From Topomyia yanbarensis (lineage: Eukaryota > Arthropoda > Insecta > Diptera > Culicidae), in contig NC_080672.1 of NCBI RefSeq assembly GCF_030247195.1, positions 401,219,037 to 401,283,036 of the forward strand: DNA of 64,000 nt, read 5' to 3'. Both the position numbers and the translations under genes were made by a program. Below are positions 57,897 through 64,000 of this stretch, one piece after another. The notes below the pieces were generated by a model, which did no database searches, was not told the DNA's origin, and was given only the letters and a program-made list of their open reading frames with translations. Within the stretch, counting starts at the first letter, position 1, and each line of letters starts with the position of its first letter.

Positions 57897-59121
57897 GGGT
57901 GCCCCACATCAAATTGCATCACGTAAAAACGCTGAAGAAAATAACCCATTGGGTGGTTTCTCTTGTAAATTTGGGTAAAAGTTGTTTAGAGTGTATTGTT
58001 TACACTGCATTTTTATCGCCTTCAGTTTTTCGAAAATTGGAAAAAATGGCGTCACCCGAAAAGCAATGCCGCGAATTGATTTTGCGCAAGCACCTGAGAA
58101 ATCCTCAACTCTCATGCCGAGACATCGGAAAACAACTCGTGCAGTCAATGAGTCGTGTGATTAAACGTGACTACCAAACTCTGAGCATCGAACAGAAGAA
58201 GAAGTAAGGTCAGAATGGATGTTCTATTAGTGATCAGGAGAAAAAACGTGTAGTGAATCCGTTTAAGCGCCCAATGCTTTGGTCAGGGATGTGGCCAGAG
58301 ATTGAATCTGTCCAAGTCTTTCGTTCAGAGAGCCAAGGACCGGGATGGACTGCATTCGTACAAAGTGCAGAAAGCTCCAAATAGTGACGAACGACAAAAT
58401 ACAGTGGGAAAGTCGCGGGCCCGGAAACTGTACACCCAGGTGCTGATGAAGCCTCATTGTTTCATCATGGATGATGAAACTTAAATCAAGGCGGACTGCC
58501 TGTAGCTTCTGGGGTAACTGTTCTTCATGGCCAAGTTCGATGTTCCAGAGGAAGAAAGGAAGCAGAAACTTTCAAAGTTTGCCAATAAATACATGATTTG
58601 GCAAGCAATCTGCTCACAATGAAAAACGAAGTGCGTCGTTTACGACTGGCGGAACTGTAAACGGAAAGATCTACCTTAAGGAATATCTACAGAAGCGCCA
58701 GCTTCTTCTGTTGACGCAACACGAGGCGAGATCTTATAGCTGGATTATTCGTGCCACTATTCAAATGTTGTCCTGGAATGGCACGAAGATTGCCCCCACC
58801 CCCAACGCACTGGAGCTAAGGCCCATCGAAAGATACTGGGCAACTATGAAGCAGACACTACGGAAGCATCCCAAGGAGGTTAAATCTGAGAAAGACGTGG
58901 GTTTCCGTACAGAAAAAGCTGCAGCCAGATGTTGTACAGAACCTAATGAAAGGAGTTAAGCGTAAGGTGCGAGCGTACGATCATGGTATTAAAGATGACT
59001 GTAATAAATATGCCAAAAGCTAATGGGTTATATTTTATTGTCTAAAAGTTTGAAAAGGATCGGTCTACTAGGTAATTTTCTACAGTGTTTTTTCCGTGAT
59101 GCAATTTGATGTGGGACACCC
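57897..59121 (+). mobile_element. DD37E mariner element with terminal inverted repeats (second copy)
   Basis: TIRs GGGTGCCCCACATCAAATTG (from 57897) and its complement ending at 59121 pair for about 45 bases with a few mismatches. They bound a transposase remnant. Flanking TA dinucleotides are not clean. The element sits beside a copy of the ACCGATA repeat (59122-59460). Length of about 1.2 kb suits a mariner that has lost part of its interior. Confidence 0.8.
58046..58990 (+). pseudogene. Broken DD37E transposase inside the 57.9-kb mariner
   Basis: ATG at 58046 opens MASPEKQCRELILRKHLR, which stops after SIEQKKK. Other frames give SKSFVQRAKDRDGLHSYKV and CFIMDDET (first catalytic Asp), NKYMIWQAICS, a remnant HYSNVVLEW (second Asp lost), and RPIERYWATMKQTLRKHP (catalytic Glu). 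Multiple stops and frameshifts make it inactive. It differs clearly from the 20.6-kb copy, so it represents a separate lineage in the same group. Confidence 0.8.
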
Positions 59122-59460
59122 TTTATGATATTTTTTTCCATTCGTATCGTATCGGTAGGCAGGGTTGTTGTCCCAAAAACGTAGTATTGACATAGAATTG
59201 TAAGATACTGACAACACAGATCTCAGACCAAATCCAACCCAAAAAATGGATGTTGAGTAGGATGTGTCCAAAATCAATAAAAATCGGTAGTTTTCGGTAG
59301 GAATAACAAAATATCGGCAGTTTTGCCTTGATCGTCTGTGGATCGGTAGGGAAGACCAAAATCGGTAGGACTACCGATAAATCGGTAGGTCTGGCCACCC
59401 TGAATGAACGCCCGACATTCCAACCGGATTCCAGACGTAAAAAACTAATATCAAAATAAG
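59122..59460 (-). repeat. ACCGATA-type dispersed repeat, second copy
   Basis: Reverse-complement copy of 49075-49470, ending in GGTCTGGCCACCCTGAATG. A related end, CTGGCCACCCTGATTGG, is at about 50620. It abuts the DD37E mariner. Confidence 0.6.
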
Positions 59461-60950
59461 GGCTATTGAACGTATTACGAACAAGAGCCATCATGGCACG
59501 CAAAAGGTTGGATAGGATTGAAGATATCACAACTCGATCAATCAAGAATTTGGTATTTGTTGCAATCGTATTTCGCTATATCTCAGTAATCAAGCAGAAG
59601 TTCAACAACCGCTTTGTAGAGTATTATCTTTACCACGAAATGAAATTTGTCATAAGATAGCCCAACAGGGACGATATACTCAAAAATGTTCGGTTACCTC
59701 CGAAAATCAAATTTTTTATTCATTCTTTTTTTAATCCAGTATCAAAAAAACCATCCATAAAACAATTTTCAACTATAATGTTAATGTTTATTGGGCCAAC
59801 TTTTTGGGAAAATTATGGTGAGATCTAAGACTATTTTTATGTGAACTCGTGTTTTGGCTAACGGGTATTCGTACCTACAACAAGACGCAATTCAAATGTA
59901 GCAAAAAACTGGTAAAAGATGTCGAAATGTTAAACTAATCCGTATAGCCAAGGAGCTACCGTATCCTGATTGAACACTATCACTCCGTTGAACGAAAACA
60001 AAACAAGATTACACAAAAACAACAACAAACATTACTCCGATAGCAATCTAAAAACGTCTAAATTTTACTTCTAGTGAAATCCAACAGCAAAACAAAATTC
60101 ACTGTGTAGATAAGATTGATCGTTTCAAGTGAGCGATAAAGCATGTACATTCATCAACGTATAACAAATAAGGGCTGCAACCTCCAATGCCAAATCCGAA
60201 AGTAAGCAAGAAAATTTTATTTCAACATCTGTGGAAACATAAAAAGTAAAACGAAAGTTTACCACTAAATCGTTTCCACTAAAATACGGAAAAATGTAAC
60301 CGATTTGTGTTTTCATTCGTTTAATAAGTCGTAAGATGGAATAAACAAAGCGGAAGTGTGAATGAACTATCCTATCACATACGATAGAGAAACCTTCTGG
60401 GGATGGTTCATTAAAGAGGGTTGAAACAATAATTCTAAAAATAAACTTGTTCAAATTACTTCTAACTGCTGTCAACCGAGTAAACAAACAAACAGCGACA
60501 TGCGGCGTAAGGTGTAGGTTAATTCCATAAAATGATCGGTATTCGGTATTGAAATCGTCTGACTAAATCTTTCCCAATAAACAATGTACGGCGTTCAGTG
60601 AAAGTAAGCGGCACCTTAAACCGATACCAATCCGACAGTGAAGAAGGATGTAAAAAAATCTATTCAAAGTTCAGCATGACATTTGAATTTGAATTTCATT
60701 ACCCATATAAATGAACAACACTCATCACACTTTCCCATGTTTAAGTGAATTATTAAGAACAACAGATGAGTCTGTACGAGATGTATAGAATTTACAAACT
60801 AAAGAAAGGAAAATAATAATAAAAATAACGATGAAGAAATCATTCATTGAAAACATTTTGCAGTATTTTCTTTTATTCACAGTAGATGACCAGAGAACAG
60901 ACATCCATAATCGAACAAAAATATTTAAAAAACGTGTGTAAACATTTGAA
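59461..60950. other. Gene-free stretch
   Basis: AT-rich, with a 120-codon minus frame at 60125-60487 that shows no motif or splice context. Nothing is supported. Confidence 0.3.
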
Positions 60951-60954
60951 TTAA

Positions 60955-61473
60955 CCCATTATAACCCAGGGGTTTCAAAAAGTGAGCCAAATGCAGTGAT
61001 ATCTTCAATTCCACCAAAAAATGTATCAATGATTATGGGAAAAATAAAATCACCGCTTAAAATGGTTTTGAGAATGAAAGTATCTCGTGCAAAAAATTTC
61101 GTACGCTTAAATAAAAACAACAAATTTTAAGTTGTTTGACATATTTCTTCAGATTTTCTGATAGACAACGCTTCTCTTACACCTGTAGGAACGTTTTGTC
61201 ACATAATGGAATTATTAGCACGAATTCCAACAATAAAATTCAATTAAATGTATTGCTTACTTTTCAGCCGCCATTTGCCCTAACTATAGACGGTTCAAAA
61301 ATGTAAGCAAAATTATAAAAAATGGCATTTGTCTATTTTCACAATGAAATATGAGGTTCAATGATCCCATTGGTGCAATAATAAAGCAGTTAGATGCCAA
61401 AATTCTGCAGTAAATACGCGTTAAACGATGGATAGTTCTGCGTATGAAATTTCATACGCTAGGATATAATGGG
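60955..61473. mobile_element. TTAA-flanked piggyBac-type MITE, 519 bp
   Basis: TTAA bounds both sides (60951-60954, 61474-61477). Termini CCCATTATAACCC and GGATATAATGGG are inverted repeats. There is no coding content. Confidence 0.8.
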
Positions 61474-61516
61474 TTAATATACGATAAACACTAGCGCCGC
61501 CACCTATCCTAATTAT

Positions 61517-61673
61517 CCGTCAAATCCATTCCGGAACCGGTTCGAAATCCTGAATGGATTCAGTATGGAATCTTGCTCAAACAAAACAACCGATTCCGAC
61601 TCTATCGGTTGATGCATTTGAGCTGGAGTTCATGCTGGAAGTCCGAACCGGTTCCGGACTAGTTTGACTGGGT
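61517..61673. mobile_element. Palindromic MITE (CCGGAACCGGTTCGG family), copy 2
   Basis: It shares CATTCCGGAACCGGTTCG, GAATGGATTCAGTATGGA and CAACCGATTCCGACTC with copy 1. Ends CCGTCAAATCC and AGTTTGACTGGG are partly paired. Confidence 0.7.
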
Positions 61674-62189
61674 AGAGGAATAACCGCTGTCAATTCTGTC
61701 GAACTCAGCCACAAAAAAACATGACGACAGTAGCGCACCTGGTTTGGATATCCCAACTACCTGAAGATGGATGTCTGTTCTCACTTGCGATGCATTTTTA
61801 AAAATCAGCGAACTTAAATGCATTTCTTTGCATCAAAATGAAAATTCGTGATGCATTTTGCGTTGCGTGTAAGACGACAAAACCCTACAAAAAACAGCCC
61901 TACATTTAACCGAAGACTACATATTAAGAAGACTGATATCTCTTTCCTTTCCCCATACAAACGAGAAGCGACAGAGGTTACAGTGCCTCTATTGGAGGAA
62001 GGTAGAAAGCTTAATGTAAAAGTGTATATGTGTGTGTGCATCACTATGGGAAGTACCACCTTTACCCGCAAGTGGCGTGGCTGTTACTGTCTCCCGATTC
62101 CGGACAGAGTTGCCATTCTTCTTGATATGCAGTCTTCGATTTAACAAAGCATCGAACAAAGTGGATCAGCGTAAGACGATTGTTAAGTA

Positions 62190-63963
62190 GGGGAAGATGG
62201 GGTAAAACGCACCCCCGGGCAAAATGCACCCCTTGCTTATATCGAAAACAGCTGAAAATTTCTGGAAAAGGGTAACGCCAGTCGAAAGTCCGCAATAGTA
62301 AACATACACTGCCAAAGTTTTATAACCGTACATCAATAGCGGTTCGAGAAACAAACAAAAAACAATAACGTGCTCTTTTCATGTATTCATTGTGGCTCGT
62401 GCAACAAGAATTTTCAGCTCTTATAAATCGACATAGATCTTTCATTACCCACTGAGACGTCCAAAAAATTGTTTCAAAATCGTTCAACACGGGTCCAACG
62501 ATGGACGTTCGTTGAACGGTTATTTGGACGTTGTCCAAATTGGTCCAACGAACGTCCTTCATTGGACGATTTTGAAACCAACCGTTCTTAGAGGGTAGGG
62601 CTTAAATCGCAAATGTAAACAAACTGCGTTTTCGCTATTATGACATTATGCGACATAAATACTACAAGATTGAGGTGAAAATTAGTTAAAATGGTTTTTA
62701 GTTCGATTTATAATTAAAGAAAACAAAACGGCGAAACATGCATTTTCTTCGAGATTTCGACTTAGGCCCTTCTTCTCATATGGAATATAAAGGCTAAACT
62801 TACATTTTTTGACAGAACCGGGCGTACGGTTATTATTCACAAAATTATTCTTTAAACGGCGGTTCTATTATATAAATGATAAGCAATATCTACTAGGATC
62901 ATGTCTTCTCGATAGTTGTTGCACATAAACATTCGAATATTTCGATATTTTCATGAAATTCGAAGAAAAGATGCACGCGCCCTATCATTTACATTGGGTT
63001 TCTATGCGCCCATTTGCTGAGCCCTATTAAAAAGTATACTGTCAAGCTCGCCCATTTACCCAGCCCTACCCAGCAAGACAGAGTCAGTTTAGCCCTTTTA
63101 CCGCGCCCTTCTGAAAATTATGTACACCGTTTAGCCCTTCCGCAAATGGTGGTTGCTGAAGGGCGAAATCACGACTGGGATGCAAATTGGGCGTAAGCAT
63201 TTTTTTAGTTTCTACCCACTAAAAGCACATAGGAATTAAATTCTTTGTTATATTGTCATAAGGTTTAACCAAAGATGCTTCCGGAAAAACATGGTCGTAA
63301 AGTAATTTATACCTACAATAAAAACTACATTTAGAAAAGCATCGCCGTATATTGAAACTGATTTTTCTCCATTTGAGTACATTGCGACTTTGGCCCTATT
63401 GAAAGATCTGTGTCGAAATGCTGTTTTCCTATATATCAGAGCATTCCAGTTCTATTTATACCGTTGTTCATTATTCTGTCGCACTACACATGAAAAATCT
63501 ACTAAATAATTCACTTTTTGCTAAATTTATATCTCTGGTTTTTAATCGAAAATAGAAAAATCGTTCTACAAATTTACTAATTGCATAACCTAAGGCTATT
63601 TAATGACACACTTTTGTGAAATCTCGTCAGAAAACAAAACTACTTGCTTGTTCGCCGAGCATTCTGCCCCGTTGTTGTGGTGCATTCTGCCCCGTTGTTG
63701 TAGTGCATTATGCCCCGTTATTGTGGTGCTTTTTACCCCCCAATAGGTGCTTTCTACCCCGCTTATTTTTCAGAGTGATTTTTAATGATTTTGAAAAATT
63801 GAATATTTTTCATGTTTTTGAATATTTTGATAAGTGTTACGATTGTGATTACAGAGGAAAATGTTGGCTAAACGACATCATTAATTAAATTCTCCCAATT
63901 TATGTTCTATAGCTGAGTTATGATTATATTTCCTTAGGAGGTGCGTTTTACCCCATCTTCCCC
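62190..63963. mobile_element. TA-flanked element with 24-bp perfect TIRs, 1.8 kb
   Basis: GGGGAAGATGGGGTAAAACG at the left and its complement CGTTTTACCCCATCTTCCCC at the right lie inside TA on both sides (62188-62189, 63964-63965). The interior holds a palindrome (about 62455-62585) with CGTCCAA/TTGGACG motifs and a short tandem array. No transposase was found. Confidence 0.83.
63655..63765. repeat. Tandem repeat, about 24-bp units (TGCCCCGTTGTTGTGGTGCAT)
   Basis: Four to five units of GCATTCTGCCCCGTTGTTGT type with drift, inside the 62.2-kb element. The CCCCG phrase echoes the terminal ACCCC motif. Confidence 0.7.
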
Positions 63964-64000
63964 TAATCTTTTCTGCGAGGGAGTGCAAAGTTGATGCAAA

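Overview
This is eukaryotic, almost certainly dipteran DNA, and most likely from a culicine (Aedes-like) mosquito genome. The reasons are AT-rich sequence, spliced genes with GT-AG introns, and a very dense load of transposable elements of types familiar in mosquitoes: I-clade and R1-like LINEs, DD37E mariner, hAT-, pogo- and TTAA-type non-autonomous elements, and tRNA-derived SINEs. No bacterial operons, rRNA, functional tRNA or CRISPR arrays were seen. The species call is inference.

Genes. I reconstructed two complete paralogous genes on the minus strand by hand from splice sites. Gene B (22374 down to 10517) encodes 153 aa and gene A (5831 down to 4888) encodes 177 aa. Each has four exons with identical intron phases (1, 0, 1), an exon 2 of exactly 92 nt, and one predicted transmembrane segment per exon. 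They form a tandem pair of small tetraspan membrane proteins resembling the insect Pasiflora/Fire exit (DUF4728-like) family. Intron 2 of gene B is about 11.2 kb and has been filled by transposons, while the other introns are 65-280 bp. On the plus strand, a terminal coding exon (36458-36928) of an unrecognised gene encodes a Gln/Ala/Pro-rich C-terminus. A degraded THAP zinc-finger gene or P-element-like fragment lies near 51.2-51.5 kb (minus).

Mobile DNA, left to right: a long-TIR element (367-1930); a hAT-like foldback (2990-3880); a hAT MITE (6383-6633); a SINE (7205-7395); a LINE 3' end (9340-9990); inside the gene B intron, a TA-flanked element (11004-12211), a Penelope-like hairpin insertion (14932-15212), a SINE (16869-17150), a 2.4-kb foldback (17408-19776), a LINE 3' end (19960-20260) and a dead DD37E mariner (20616-21640); a second SINE copy (24130-24300); a 1.6-kb T-rich tract followed by a CACGCAG element (25640-28161); a degraded R1-like LINE (29830-33210); a hAT MITE (35482-35782); a pogo-like element holding a nested TTAA element (38491-41230); an I-clade LINE with target-site duplication (41608-46548) inserted in an older repeat; a hAT-like element (46885-47889); palindromic MITEs (51968-52149, 61517-61673); a second DD37E mariner with TIRs (57897-59121); a TTAA element (60955-61473); and a TA-flanked element (62190-63963).

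The main biological content is therefore a two-gene tetraspan cluster in a transposon graveyard. Several elements still show exact target-site duplications, which allows clean boundaries. I did not find a convincing new multi-gene system. The most unusual items are the large foldback with tandem repeats in its arms, the Penelope-like hairpin with hammerhead-ribozyme-like cores, and the very uneven intron growth in the tetraspan pair.
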